A stretch of DNA of 64,000 nt from Drosophila pseudoobscura (GCF_009870125.1 NC_046681.1:9809001-9873000); one strand, 5' to 3'; counted from the first letter of the stretch, positions 13,401-26,799 are shown. Notes: generated by a model from the letters alone, not told the origin. Made by a program: numbers and translations.

Positions 13401-16400
13401 TTCTGCTAGTTATCCAGACAAATTAATCGTACTTTATATAAACATACATATATATCTACAATACTATATATACTTGTCCTTAATTGCAACTGAAAAACTT
13501 TGTCTAACTACATCACTTCGTTGCCTGGCATTTTTATGATTTCGAAACCTAATTTGCATTCCATCAATGTTCTTACAGCACCGTCGTCTTAGTTATAGCC
13601 GACACGCAGTAGATGACAGAGATTTGTCCACACAGGTGAGTCGCGGTTGTCTCGTCAGCAAGAAAGAAATCAGAACACACACAACAAAACATATTGCGTT
13701 TTCAATTTCTGGATCACTTATACGGAAGGACAACTCATGGGAACCCCTCTCTCTTTCAGGTCAATTACAAAATGCAAATGAATTTCCGAAGGATGTTCAA
13801 TGACCGCAAACATCACAAGCGCAGCAAACGTGGTGCTAACAATAAGGTTAGTAAATGCGTATAAATTATATATTCTTTAGCCCATATTAATGGATATTCT
13901 TTTGCACCTTGCAGGAACCCAAGGAGAATGTGAAGCAGAATCATGTGTCGTTCCATGATTTCCAACAGAACGGCACCACCAAGCAGCTCTCCAATGGTAC
14001 GAGTTCGAGTTCAAACCATTCACGAAAAAAATCTTACAGAAAAAGACATTCTCACAATTCACTTAACAAATATCGTAGATTAGAAATAGGTAAATGAAAC
14101 GATATCAAATCAGCAACAAACAAACAAACTAATTAAATCGGAGCAGATCTCTCTGTTCCAAGATCAAAAGTTTTTCGTAGAAAAAAATCTCATGTAGATT
14201 TATCTTCTTTAGTTTTACACAGCCTTGAAACTGAACATATTTGTAATAAATTAAAAAATAATCAAGCGCTGTCCATATCTAGAAAGTCATATTCCTTCTT
14301 TTTTATTGAAACACCTTGCTAAAAACAATTTATATAATTTATTTTCTAAATTAAAAGTTTGTGCATGAAAGGGAGTGTTTCTAAGGTTAAAATAAGCGTT
14401 GGGCAAATCTTTGAACCCAATTGAGGTATGTACCTCTAATCTAATACTGTAATGTTCTGCAACTACAAAAACAAAATACATTGCGTATTCATGACGCAGG
14501 GTTTTTGTTTTGGTTGGTTTAAATCAAAGATAAAAACCTTACAAACTCTCCCCCAATACTTATACCCATACTCGTACCATTTTCATTTTATGTGACATAT
14601 ATTTTAAATAATTTTCCGAAAAATTGGCAACTAATTGATTTTCCCATCCCAAAATATTCTCTTTCTTCCCTGCATTGCCTTTCCAACCATCCAAAATGAT
14701 GCTGCAAACACCCAATCCTACACACACAATTGGCCGAAAAATCTGTAACTAAAACTGCATAAACACACTCCACACTACTGCCTCTGCCTGTGCCCTCATT
14801 TATTATGTTTAACCCGAACTGAAAACATTTAAAAGATTATATTAACAATGTACTTAATGAAACAGCCGAGGAGAGCCAACAGAATCCGAACGAAATCAAT
14901 GTTGTTGGCGCCAGCGACGATTGGGATGACGGCCTGACCTTCACAGCCAAATCATCACGTAAGTAATGTTTAACGATCTATATAAAGTATACGTACGATC
15001 GTATATATACTTCCATATTTCTTGAATACTTAACTTTAATTTCGTTACTAATCTTTTGAGTTGAGAGGCGCTGTGACACATAGCCTCTGTCTCTATATCG
15101 ACACTGTTTCGACACTTCCTTTCCTCCTTACTGTGAACCAACGTCGTTTTTTCTATCAGCAGTCATATGGCGATATCTGATATTTACCTTGTTTATCCTT
15201 GTTCGACTCGACCCTATGTTTTTTGTTTTGTTCACACAAAAATGCCATAATTTTAAATAATATTTTCTGTTTTCTGTTGTGAAAAAATGAAAGAAATCTT
15301 CAAAAGGTTTTAAACAGTTTTTGTACATAAACGATACTACGATTAAAACACACCTATCCAATCGAATAGTTTGAGTAAAGTAGCACAAGGTTTACGTAGG
15401 TAAATATATATGATTGATTTTTTGATTAAGCCATTCATTTCAACCAAAGATTATTGCAATTTGTTTCGTTTCCCCTTTGGAGAAAGTTCTGCTAGCCCTT
15501 TTGATGATTTCATTTTCCATTTTCCTTGTTTTTTTTTTGTTCTTTTTTTGTATTTTGCGTATGTTTTTATTCTCCTACAGTTTTAAATGAAAATCACCTA
15601 ATAAAAGCTATAACAACGAACTTTCTATATATTTTTTTTCTTGTTTTATGCCTTCCCAAATTATTTCGAAAACACACAAACCTGTTGCAAAAAATCTATT
15701 GCTGGGCGCAAAAAACATGTTGCAAAAAATATATATATCAATATGTAAATCGATACACACGATTAGCTGACTCGGATCGCGCGAATAACAATTCCCTGAT
15801 AGCACATATACAAAACCTGCCCGGTTTTGATGCCTCCAAGGCGCGCATCGTCGTACAGCATTATGCCCCGAAGGCCGATGATCCCGACTCCGAGTTAGAC
15901 TCGCCGGATCCAGTTGGACCCACAGCGGCTGAATTGATATTGCCCTGGCGACGGGATCGTTCATACCAGAGCATTGGTAAAAGATTATCATCCAGATTCA
16001 GATTCAGAACCAGATCATCATCAATCCATACCGAATTTTGAAATAAACCGAATAAACATTGAATGCTGTATAGAACAGCATAAGTCATGCACTCCTCTCG
16101 CTCATCAAACATGCTTAGATATAAAGTTCCTTATTACATTAGAGTTATCCTTGTATATCATTCATCAATCAGTAGTGAACGGAAGTAAGGGAAGATCCTG
16201 TATAAATTCCATTCCTGAAAGATATTTTAATGTACATTTTCCTTCTTGTACAATATACTGTACTCTTTAGATCCCAAATCCAAAGAAATACATTCCTTTA
16301 ATTTAGGGATATATGTACATATGTATGTAAATGTTCCTTCTACAATGAAAATATACCCTTAATATGCCTAAGAGCTAAGAAATGATCAGGAAGTAATCAG

Positions 16401-19400
16401 ACAGTATGGAATAAGATCTTGGAGCTTGCAAAACGTAACGATATTTCATATAATTCCTTCTATTAAACAAAATTATGCCACTTACCTGATGTAATATATC
16501 AGGAATTCCTTCATAACTATAACTAAACTTGTTCCAGAATGGATACGTATTGTACGTGTATCTATTCGAATATTCTTTGTAACATTCTTTATAGACCAAA
16601 TCTTCCGCTTTTTTCCGAAACAGAATGTATTTCCTTACCAGTTTTGATATATCCAAAGCGTAGCTACCATTCAACTAAAAATACACACACAAAATACATT
16701 CGTACATTACCAACATTATGTGTACTTTAAACTCAACTCGACTCATAATTCCTATAATACTCGTATAATGCCAGTCATGTATCCAATGCTCGTTTATATA
16801 GTGCCACGAGCTTAGTACGGCATCTTTTGCATCTGTGCTCAGCACTTTGCGCGATTTGATAACTATTTTTGATTGAGTTTAACGATTTATATTTAGTGCC
16901 TAATCTGTACCTTTTATTTTCGTTTAACTTCAGTACATTCTAATCCTTTGATTTGTTCTCGGAAATTGTAACCCATGTTAAGTGTTACTTAGATGTAGTC
17001 CAGAAACCCATCTCAAAATAGCTGTCATTACCATTGTGTTTCGTGCGTCGCTAACATAAAATTGTAAAATTTCTTGTAGCGGCAATTCCATTGATTGAAA
17101 CTCGATTGATTGATTGGTAGTAAATTCTAGACCACGAATGAAATTGAAAGTTGCCTTTTGCCAAAAGCCCAAATTTTCATGCATTTTAGCTGCAAATTCT
17201 TACCAAAAAAATAATAATTTTAAAAACACTTTTAAAATGAAAAAAGAACTAAACTGAAAAAAGAAGAACCATCAAAGCAAAGCATGGCATTTTTGTGCAT
17301 GACGAAATTTCTTGCTTATTTTTTACTTTTTTAGTATTAATTTAATTTTTATTTAAAAATGGAGTTAGGTAAATTTAATGGATACTTGGGGTAAAGTGAA
17401 CAGGTCCTTATGTGATAATTTCCTTTGGGACAGTGTAGATAGATCTTAATGTGCTGTGTTGTATTTATAGTTAGTGTACAGATCGGGTCCTAAATCATGT
17501 TTTTGTTATACCAGCAAAATTGATTGACCACTAATTCAGTTTATTTTTTTATGTGATGTTTTCCAAGAAAACCAAATCACAATCATAAAGAGGAACGCGT
17601 ACTGCAAAACTAATACAGCCAGTAGTCCGTTTCTACATACATATATGTACAATGTACATATATATATTAAAACTTAATCTGACTTAAGTATGCATTGATA
17701 GTGTCCGAAAGCCAGGTGTTCAAAGAGCCAAACGATAGGTGTGCTTCCACTTATTTTATTCATTCTGGCTATAAAAATTAACCAATCGCGACGTTTTTCT
17801 GCAATCGAGTAGATGTAATCATTTTTATTTGATTCTGCGTTTACGGATTTATTGTATCTTCAAATGTATTTTCTTTATAGTCGCTTCGAACAAGGCGAGA
17901 ACTGATAAACAGACAGATGGACAGACAGACATATCCATATCGCCTTGGGTCTCGATGGTATCGGAAATTCATGTGATTTCCCTTTTTATGGATAGATAGA
18001 TCAAAAAATACAACTCTATTAATAGTAGGGAACTTTAAATTGATATCTTGAAAGCATTTATTGATTTAAATCAAATCTTCGATGAGAAATATCGCAATTC
18101 AGAAGCATATAAATTGACAAAATAAAAATATTATACTATTGAAGATTGTTCCATATGTTTTAGTGGTGGTTTCGAAACTCTGTTTGTTATAGGGAATTCT
18201 TATAATTTTATTCGATATATTATTATTTACTTCTTGTACCTAAGTTCGGCGCACTTTGTTTGTCTTTTAAACCCATGTGACTCGTGTTCCTCCTCCCATC
18301 AACTGCGCTTTTGTTTCGATTCCATTGAACGATATATCTACCGATCGAATTGGACCACCCAAAACAGAAAAAAATCTCTAAATGCGATCGATGCAGTGTA
18401 TAAACTGTATGCTGCATGCCCGAGCAAAGACTTCCCAATAGATCTGTCCGACTTCGAAACTTATTTGCATTTTTCACCGCCTTTTCTTTTGTGATCTAGT
18501 GGCCGAACATCCTATACCCGAGGAGGATCGGAATCTGTCCCGCGAATCGGATGGAGAACGACGCGTGGCCACGCCCACGGCCACCGAATCGCAGCTGCCG
18601 TGGAAGCGCGGCGGGGAAGAATGCACGGATGCAGTGCAGCAGAACGAGTTTCCCGCCTGGGCCTCAAACAAGGAGTACTTGGCCTACAATTCTCCAAGCG
18701 CAACATTCCTAGGTAATGTATAAAGTAATGGATCTTTAAACGATCCTTCCGGGAATCTCTGGGGGGAAATGGGGGGAAAACATACACAAATCTGAAAACT
18801 GAAAACTAAAGACCAAACGGTTATTGAGGGGTCGTTCTTCTTATGTCCTCGTTTGATTTGATTGTAAATTGGCTTTTACAAGGAGGCTGCTATTCCTCGA
18901 ATCAGATCTGTATATATCGGTCCTATCTATCAGTACTTGTGTATATATATGGTTTACTTGTTTCCTTTAAAAGCACCATCAAAAATTCTACTGAAATCGG
19001 AAAGAAAAATCCATTACACCACCCTAGTTTTTGTGTGTTTAATGTATTTGTTGATTTTTCATGTGATTTTTCCTTAACTTTGTTTTTTCTTTCTCTCTTT
19101 TCCCGCATTGTTTTCCTTCGGTAACTGTTGCCCCACTTCCACGCTCCACACCACCACAAAAAAAAAAAAACACCTACACTTGCCACCACACCATGTAAAA
19201 ACTCGTTGTAAAACTGATCCGAAACCGATCCAAAAACTGATCCGAACTGACCCAACAAAAAGGTGGTATAAACAAGCCTAAACAGCCCAAGTCCGTCATA
19301 GGTCTCTTTCGGCGTGAGAGTTCCAGTTCCAAGGGCGGCAGCATTGGCATCGGCAGCACCGGTGCCGTGGACGCCACTGCCAGCGGTGATCCCATGGTTG

Positions 19401-22400
19401 TGCCTTCGTCTACTATGATGTGTCCCCCAGGTGCGGCCCTAAGCACAGCCCCCTCCACGTCCATGCACAATCCGCGCCTGGACAAGCGCTCCCAGTCGAT
19501 ATCGTCGGGTTCACTGGGCGGCGGCGCCAGCGGTGGCATGGTCCCCCACCACCAACTGGGTCCGGATGGACACTCCGGCCCGTTTCCAGTCACCGCCAGC
19601 CATCGGCGAAATGTCCGTCGCGGCTCCATGCTGGAGCTCACCGGGTAAGTTCCACTCTTCTTTTTGGTCAGACACCAAATATTCACAAATATGTCTGTGT
19701 TGTTCCATTGATTTTGTGTAGATATGTACATTGTACATACATATATCTCATCAACTGTTTTGTTTTGTATAATATCATGGCTGATATCGTTTAAAATGGG
19801 TCTTATATGTGTGTTTTAATTGGAAACAAAAAGAATGTCTTAACTGATTATACTATTCCGCATTGTGAGACCCGTTTCAGTACGATTTTGTTTTACTTTG
19901 GCGCTTGTATATTTCTTTTAGCTTATTAATATTCTTTCCTTACTAATACCTAAACAAATTTGATTTTTGTCTACATTTTTACATCAATCCGTAGCTTGCT
20001 TCACTTTATTTTTCTATGCTTCAATTAGATCTGTGTAGATTTTCCTGTAAATATTTAATTAAATAAAACATCAAAAGACTGAACTAAACAAATATTTTCG
20101 TGTTTTTTAAACATGCAGAAATTAAAATTCATTGTCTTTGGAGCATGTAATAGCTTCAATGCAATTTTTAAAAATTTAAGACTGCACTTTGTAAATGGTT
20201 TTTAATGATTTTTCTATTTCCGATTTAAAAAAAAAAATTAAATATTTTTTTACGCTTTTTCAAACAAAAAGTTGTTTAAAAATTATATTTGAAATCAAAA
20301 ACTAAAGAAATTGTTCAATTTCCGCTTCCAAATTGTATTAAGTCGTCTTCTTCCAGCGTTCTAATGTTTTTTCTGCCATGGAGAAATCAAGCTCAGACTT
20401 TCTGGTATTCTAAATTGCTTTGTGCCTTAACGAAAAAAAAAGTGTACCAAAAGCATTTTCATTTCAAATAACTAATTTTCAATTTTGATTTTTTTAAATT
20501 TCTCAAAAAAGGGAAATAACGTTTTGCTTTCAGGAACATTTTTAATTTGTGTTACATAAAATTGCTAGCAACCCTTTCCCTATATGGCTTTATTGTTTTT
20601 ATTTTTTCGTAATGTATCGAATTCCAATTCCCAAATCCACGAGAAAATCGCCTACTTCCCATTAAAATACATTTTTATTTCCCAGGAGCAAATACAAATG
20701 ATTTTTTTTTTAATACTCAATTGAAATACATATTTATCCAAGTTGTATATTTTTATTCCAACTTAATTGTTGACCAATCAATAGAGTTGGAAGAATTGAA
20801 AAGAATTTTATTTGCCAAGATTTAATCCATTGGTGAAACAAAAACACAAAATTTAGGTCTTTTGAAAAAAATCTGCAATTCGTATTGAATAGTTTTTTTA
20901 AATATCGCAGAGGATTCCCAAAATAAATCATAATTATTTTGTATTCTATTCATAAGTGTTTCCACTGCCATGGTATTTTTTGCACCCTGTTCTCCCGGCG
21001 AAGGCATAGCAAAGTTGTTGAAACTTTTTAATTACATTTGCTATTAAAATTTCCAAAAAATATTGCTCGCACTCACCAACTACAACCAAACAAACATTTG
21101 TATGTGTGTGCGTATGTGTTGTGCTGTTGTGCAACTGTGTGCTGTGTCCTGTGTCTATCTATCGTTGATGATTATTTTACAGACTAATTGTAACTGGACG
21201 CAGACCCAGTAGAATTTTGCATATTAGTCCGGGAGCCGCTACTTTACTAGAATCAGCCAAGATCACAGCAACTCCTTCTCCTCCACCTCCTTGTACTTCT
21301 ACTCGACCTTCTACTTCAACAACAACAACAACAACAGTTCCAACAACACCATCAACAACAACAACAACAATAACTACATCCACCTCCAAGAACAAGAACA
21401 ACACCTCCAACAATCCAACAGAAAGCACAACAGGGAGCGCGTCAAGCTCCACGCCCACCTCCACCACATCAGAGAGTAGCGCCACATACTACTATCCCAA
21501 GTAATGAGTAATCGAATGATATAGTAATGATATCAAAATGTCTAAAGCGCAAACCAAACCGGCCATTAATCGAATTTTCTGTCTCTGTGAACCATGAGAG
21601 ACTCAGTCTAACTATCGCATATACTAGTATATACTACATACATATATACTAACAAACACTATCTTTATATACTGTATATAAAGCCCACAGATCAGTGCAT
21701 ATCATTGTAGAGTAACAGTCAGATATCCCTTCTATCCGTAGGCTGAACTTTGATAGCAATCTTTCTCATCTCAAATATCTAATCCCAAATGGAATTGGTA
21801 AACTTGTATCTAATCGATTCTGTGGGGCACCATTCCCTTTGCAATTGGCAGAAGCTTCAATCACAGCACTCGTACACATACACCCCGCCCGATCTAAGCT
21901 GGCCCCCCTCCAATTTCTCCTCAATTTATCCCCACTGTATATAGTATATATTCTGTATGTATATATATATATAGGAAGTTGTTTCAATTGGATGGATCCG
22001 ATCTATTTTGCATCCATGCACTTTCTGATTTCGAAAAATTATGCTGGGCTGCTGAGGTAGTCCAAAATGTGCTATTGTGTTAATTTCAGTTTATTTTTGT
22101 ATAACCGTTGTATAACAGTCGTATAACCTTTTATGTATAACGGCTACACGGAAGCTAAAATTGTTTTACAATTGTATAACAGCTGCAGATTAGTCGTATA
22201 CCAGTTGTATAACAGTGCAAAACTGGCTCAGCTGAATATATGTATGTTGTATGGCAGTCTGTCAACTGTCTCTATAATAGCCGTAAAATTTTGTTCAACC
22301 GTTTCACCGTTATCACAACTCGTATACTAGTACTCTTATACCCGTATACTCTTGTATACTAGTTTTAACAGGTTTGATTTTATTTCTTGATTTCAAATTT

Positions 22401-24344
22401 AGAATTTTCATTTGCACGCTTTCTCTGTATGTTTTATATGTTTCTGTGTGTTGAATCTAATATGTGTATAACATTGTTTGTATATAAATAATAAACAACT
22501 TATGTATCCGAATTCCCGTCCAGCTTTCGACCTAATCCTTGCCCTAATCCCCACCCCAAAAAAAGCTAACCTCAACTAAATGCAATGCAATTTCTTAACC
22601 ATTAACAAACCAACAAAAAGACACTGAAGGAAATTACTTCAACTGAATGTTCACACGATTGTCTGCTGTGCTGCTGTGTTTCTTTGTTTTGTGATGATTC
22701 CCAACAAAAAAAAATAAATAAATAAATAAAAACCAAGTAACTAAACTAAGGTCGAAATATAAGAAATAATTGAACGCCAATGAATTGGTAAACGATTTTA
22801 TGAAAAATTATTATTTTTAGCGCCGTCTCAATTGAGTCCGAATAGCCCAAAACCGAAACCGAGCACAGAGCTAGAGGTAGAGCCAAAGCCAAAGCCAAAG
22901 CACTTTCCGTTAGCTAAATCACAGCATCCACTAAATACACCCAAAAACCGTACTATAGCACACACACAGACCCAGACACACCCATGCACACAGACACCAG
23001 ACTGTTATACAGTCGAGCACCTGTGATAACATCCGTAGAAAAATTAAAAACAAAAAACACACACCTAAAACCAAAGTGTATCTGTTATGGGCTTTAATCA
23101 CACGAATTATGTGTAAGTATTAGACAAAAACTTATAATCGTTCTACTAAAAGTAGAGGACACGTGATCTGACACCCACTAACTCCTACAATAACTAATCA
23201 TTAAATAAAACCACTAAACAAAATGCAGTCTAACATACTGTGCTAATCACTAACGATGATATTTCTTAAAAAAATCGATAAATAGACGGCGAACAGACTG
23301 GTTCTTCTCTCATGATGTACATAAATCTCTTAAGAAATTGTATTGTATTTATGATATAATTTAGATAAATGTAAATTGTAGAGTACCCCTATCGTAACTG
23401 CTATACTGTGCCTTAAACACCGTCGTCTTCCTTCTGCGCTTGCTCTTGTACCCGAACTCCCATTTTCTGTTCCATTTTAATTTGCTTTTTGTAGTGCTCA
23501 AAATAAATATACATAAATATGTATTTATTAAACAACCTTTTATTATTCTGTGCTTTTAAATTAAGTCTTAAGTTTCTTTTCAACTAGAAATTATTTAAAA
23601 CCCTACTCGTACTATAATTAGACTTAGACTCATGCCCAACATTTACTAAATCAAAGCCCAAAAACCTGAAACCCCCAAATCAGTTCATCAGCCAAAATTG
23701 ATCACAACTTTGACATTAACTTTCTACGCCTTCTCTTCACATCATCCACCACCCATCGACCGTCACCACCTCCAACACCAACCAACAAACCAACAACAAC
23801 AAACCCGCACACACAACACAACCACCACAACAGAGACACAATACCCGAGGAATCAACGTACCAACACGGGCACTCGAAGTCTCTCTGCGAGCCTGCGGAC
23901 ACCGACGACTGGGAGGGTGCTCCTCTGACAGCCGCCAACGGTGCCAACAGCGAGCGCCTCATGCACAGTGGTCGGGAGCCTCTTCTGCCGCGCCTTGGGG
24001 CAACGCCACGCACCCAGATCCGACGTATGAACGCGGGAGCGGTTGGTGGCTCGGCAGTGGGTGTGCCTGGTAGAAAGAACCAGGTGACCACGGCCTTGCT
24101 GGACTATGAGGACACCGACTCGGACTCTGATGAGGAGGAGGAGGATGACGATGAGGACGAGGATTTTGATTTGTATGACGACGAGAATATTGTGGTCACC
24201 ACCTTTACAACGCCGGCCACGCCACGGCACCACGAGGTGGGTCGACGACTAGGATCGAGTCCTGACTCCGGTTCAGAGCCCACCACCAAGACGACGACGA
24301 CGAGCATTCGACTGACACGAAACAACGACGAGAGCATCATTTGA
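1498..24344 (+). CDS. Nhe2: Na+/H+ exchanger Nhe2 (SLC9A plasma-membrane type), about 18 coding exons
   Basis: This is a cation/proton antiporter that swaps Na+ for H+ across a membrane. Coding exons, all with AG/GT borders and matching phase, are 1498-1902, 3981-4221, 6569-6832, 8925-9124, 9264-9523, 9586-9803, 9863-10155, 10218-10343, 10649-10806, 11192-11327, 13579-13635, 13760-13846, 13915-13996 (or 14089), 14866-14958, 15767-15976, 18500-18712, 19263-19644 and 23834-24344, giving 1311 or 1342 residues. Family marks are [13 protein letters not shown] in exon 3, [16 protein letters not shown] and [13 protein letters not shown] across exons 4-5, and [13 protein letters not shown] in exon 7. 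Residues 1-95 are hydrophilic, followed by a signal-anchor-like segment at about 96-112; M81 or M96 could be alternative starts. The long cytosolic tail ends in an acidic DSDEEEED-type stretch. The symbol rests on family plus gene order (CG9256 in D. melanogaster). Exon choice in the tail is the least certain part. Confidence 0.88.
2386..2640. repeat. Dispersed repeat copy A (DINE-1/Helitron-like), Nhe2 intron 1
   Basis: Sequence starting GCATTGATAGTGTCCGAAAG recurs at 17692 with clear similarity over roughly 200 bp. The small mobile repeat sits inside an intron. Assignment to DINE-1-like Helitrons rests on the GACAGACAGACAT core seen in copy B and is tentative. Confidence 0.5.
7792..7828. 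repeat. Short CCCTTA-type tandem repeat
   Basis: About five degenerate CCCTTA/CCTTAA units (TACCCTTACCCTTAACCTTA and on) lie in an Nhe2 intron. It is a simple-sequence tract with no known role here. Confidence 0.7.
8293..8318. repeat. (TA)n microsatellite
   Basis: A run of about 13 TA units lies in the 6833-8924 intron of Nhe2. The rest of that intron holds no recognisable gene. Confidence 0.9.
10419..10561 (+). other. Nhe2: Alternative Nhe2 exon with an early stop
   Basis: An exon with a good acceptor (ccacacag) follows the 10218-10343 exon in phase 0 and reads [20 protein letters not shown] and onward for 47 codons to TAG at 10559-10561. If used, it ends the antiporter after about 716 residues and removes the long cytosolic tail. 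The next exon (10649) also enters in phase 0, so the two look like alternatives. No clear AATAAA follows it at once. Confidence 0.55.
13997..14089 (+). other. Nhe2: Alternative 5' splice site extension in Nhe2 tail (31 codons)
   Basis: The exon starting at 13915 has a weak donor (gtacga) at 13997 and a better one (gtaaat) at 14090. Both leave phase 1, and the 93-nt difference is open in frame and rich in Ser, Arg and Lys ([13 protein letters not shown]). Both forms can therefore join the 14866 exon. The longer form may be the main one. Confidence 0.5.
17692..17990. repeat. Dispersed repeat copy B (DINE-1/Helitron-like), Nhe2 intron
   Basis: This is the second copy of the repeat at 2386. It continues into ACAGACAGATGGACAGACAG followed by a CATATCCATATCG block, which resembles the GTCT-type core and end of Drosophila DINE-1 elements. 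Other GTCT/GACA runs in this gene (3248-3263, 5790-5812) may be further decayed pieces. Confidence 0.5.
21182..21504 (+). other. Nhe2: Alternative Nhe2 3' coding exon, Thr-rich
   Basis: The acceptor ttttacag is followed by an open frame that enters with one base, matching the phase-2 end of the 19263-19644 exon. It reads [19 protein letters not shown], then a Thr/Ser/Pro-rich stretch coded by ACA and CAA-like repeats, and stops at TAA 21502-21504. A gtaatg donor overlaps the stop and could instead join it in phase to 22821 or 23834. It is an alternative tail or a cassette exon. Confidence 0.45.
22100..22220. repeat. Degenerate GTATAAC tandem repeat
   Basis: GTATAACCGTTGTATAACAG and variants recur about six times, some in the form CGTATACCAG. 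The tract lies between two alternative tail exons of Nhe2. It looks like a decayed short-unit tandem repeat. Confidence 0.6.
22821..22845 (+). other. Nhe2: Possible short alternative Nhe2 terminal exon
   Basis: The acceptor ttatttttag precedes sequence that, entered in the same phase as the other tail exons, gives only AVSIESE before TAG at 22843-22845. The other frame is open for about 65 codons ([17 protein letters not shown]), but no upstream exon end fits it. This is weak support for a short terminal exon. Confidence 0.25.
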
Positions 24345-26230
24345 GTGTCAAGTACCGAGGGCGATGTGGCCCATGTGGCCGATGTGGAGGAGGCGTCTTA
24401 GCCGTTCGAGGAGTCTGTTCAAGTACGAGATGTTCTACTAGGGGTCTGCAATCTGCAATCTGCAATCTACGATATGATGATGAAGGGATATACATTTATA
24501 TGGATTAATTTTAAGCATAAAGTTGACAAAACGTTGCAAAATAGTTTCCCCGAAAACGGTTTAAAACAAAAAGCTTTATAAATATTAAAAACAACAAATC
24601 AGACAGAAAATTAGATAAAGAAAAGTAAAAGAAAAATTAATGAAATTGGAATGTATATATCATAGAACGAAATTTGAGCCACAAATTGATTTATTCTTGT
24701 TTCCTCGTTTAAGTCGCTTCTTAAGGTTTTCATTCTTTAGAGATACCCGAAAGGTGGGTACACTTCCAGTTTGTGTTTAGTGTTTAGTCTCGAGCAATTG
24801 TTATAATTATTGTACCGTGAACATGCATACTTAGTACATATATAGAACCGATATTTATATTATATACTTTAGTGATTACAGCTGATGTGTTCCAAATAGC
24901 AAGAATATGAATTGTGTAATAATTAAACGAAGCGTAGCCAAAGTTCATTGACAAACGTTGATTTCGTTGTGTTTTAGTTTAGCGAAAATGTACTACTACT
25001 ACAATTATGTAAATTCTGATTCAGATACAGGTACAGACACAGATCCGTACTTAAGCGCGCACTTAGTTCGATATGAATTTAGTGAACCGCAGAGTTTAGT
25101 TCAATTTTAGCCTTAGTTCTATGCGTAACACCTTATTTCTGTATAGCCGCAGAGTCAATACCAAGAATTATCGATGGGATGTTACTACAAATTAAAGAAT
25201 TACTCTTTGGGAATAAAAGTTTAGTGCATTTGTAACTTCGTTTCGTTTGGGATAGTGGCTGATCTGTTGGCCCAAAACTATACAATATGTATAAGTATAT
25301 ACACAAAACGATTAACTAATAGTGGAATGCTAAATAGCAAGAGTTATGTAATTTATAAATTATTTTTGTAAACATTTACGAACGATAATGATAAAGATAA
25401 CTAAAATTACGAGAAATTACGCGAGTGTTTTGTGAACGATTTTTAAGAGTGTGGACACTGAGTGTATGTATGACTAGGATTGGGGCAAGCGAAAGACGAA
25501 GATTTAGATGCTCAAACCCAAGTAAAGTAATCACTAAGAAATACATAGTTAAATATTCAATATGCTGAGGTATATAGAACAGAACAGAGCAGATCAGAAA
25601 GAGCCAACTAGAAACAAATACACGAGTAGCAGCCAATCACCAGGATCGGGAACGAAACCTACCTACCAACAAATATTTTCGTCTGTATACATCTGAGGTG
25701 GAACTCCTACAGGGAGTAAGAATGACATGGAACCTCCTACTAATATAAAATACTATATATATGTATGTATATTTTGTAATTCATGTGCAACGCGCCCTGT
25801 ACCAAACTATAATTTAATTGTCTGCCTACAATACAATTAGTTGGTATTATGTTTTTTTTTTTATCCAAGAAATTGCCTTCTGAATATGCACGCTGGATCA
25901 GATCGTGTCTTGATTGAGATTGAAATTGAGATAGAGATACAGACAGAGAGATCTGCTTAAGTTCCAACTTCTGTCTACTGCATAGATTTTGTAATATTCG
26001 TTTTAATGTGCATTTTGATTTCGATCTGAAAGACAATAACCAGCCAGATGGAGAAAAACTACTTTTCCCCTGGAAATTGTCATTTCAATAAATCTGAAAA
26101 GGAAAAATTATGAAAAAAAACTAAGAAACAAAAAATAAAATCAGAGCTGTGTTACATTATGACCAGGTTTTCTATATAAACTTGACTTGTTCACAATCTG
26201 CCAACCAATAAAGTTATTCAATTATTAGCG
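24345..26230 (+). other. Nhe2: Nhe2 3'UTR
   Basis: AT-rich non-coding sequence follows the TGA at 24342-24344. A TGCAATC triple repeat lies at about 24449-24467. AATAAA signals at 26087-26092 and 26207-26212 are the best candidate poly(A) signals, giving a 3'UTR of about 1.75-1.9 kb. Confidence 0.6.
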
Positions 26231-26576
26231 GATTGTGTCATTGGGAATTTATATAAAAGACGCTGGCCCATAAATAAATTACTTACTTGCTTGAGAGCAG
26301 AGCATACATAGGAGTTAGAATCATATAAATAAATTTATTAATACCAAAAAAAACGTTTGCAATTTTCATACTGTAGGCCTTAAGTTGTGCATATTTCAAA
26401 ACGGATACAAACTGCAAACCAATAAATAATTCAAAATTTAGCAAAACCCATGCGGAAACTGAAAACAAAACAGAATTGTAAATTGTTAAACTGATTTTAA
26501 ATAAGCTATAAGACAATTTTAATAAAAATAAAACTAATGAACAAATCATTTAGAAAGAAAGCCTATTATTTAATCG

Positions 26577-26787
26577 GTGAATCTAGAGCATTATGTCGTT
26601 GCTTGGGCAGCACTAGACGCTCCATTCGATGATTGCCACTGTCCACCAGAGCATGGACTGGTCCATTAGCTGGGAGCTGAGGACCGATTGTATGGTACCC
26701 TGCAGATTGTAATCCACCGCCACAGCCGCTGCAAGGCCAGACGACTTGCGCTTTTACTGGGCCTGCAACTTGAACTCTGGATCCCTG
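26577..26787 (-). other. Unrecognised GC-richer block with a strong acceptor; possible exon or gene relic
   Basis: On the minus strand a pyrimidine tract ending CTTCTGTCCCGCAG (AG at 26788-26789) is followed by about 210 bp that is far less AT-rich than its surroundings. One frame is open to a TAA near 26569 (VQVVWPCSGCGG type). Another reads KRKSSGLAAAVAVDYNLQGT and on but has an in-frame stop before it. I do not recognise either product, and no upstream exon is evident. It could be a terminal exon of an unseen minus-strand transcript, or a relic. Confidence 0.3.
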
Positions 26788-26799
26788 CGGGACAGAAGC

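Noticed and set aside
17635-17670. TATATGTAC palindromes as a functional site
   Set aside because: Similar words recur throughout the AT-rich introns (for example 19724-19745) and are expected by composition.
26283-26549. Hydrophobic minus-strand frame of 88 codons
   Set aside because: AT-rich DNA gives Phe, Leu and Ile by chance; no family match and a poor start.
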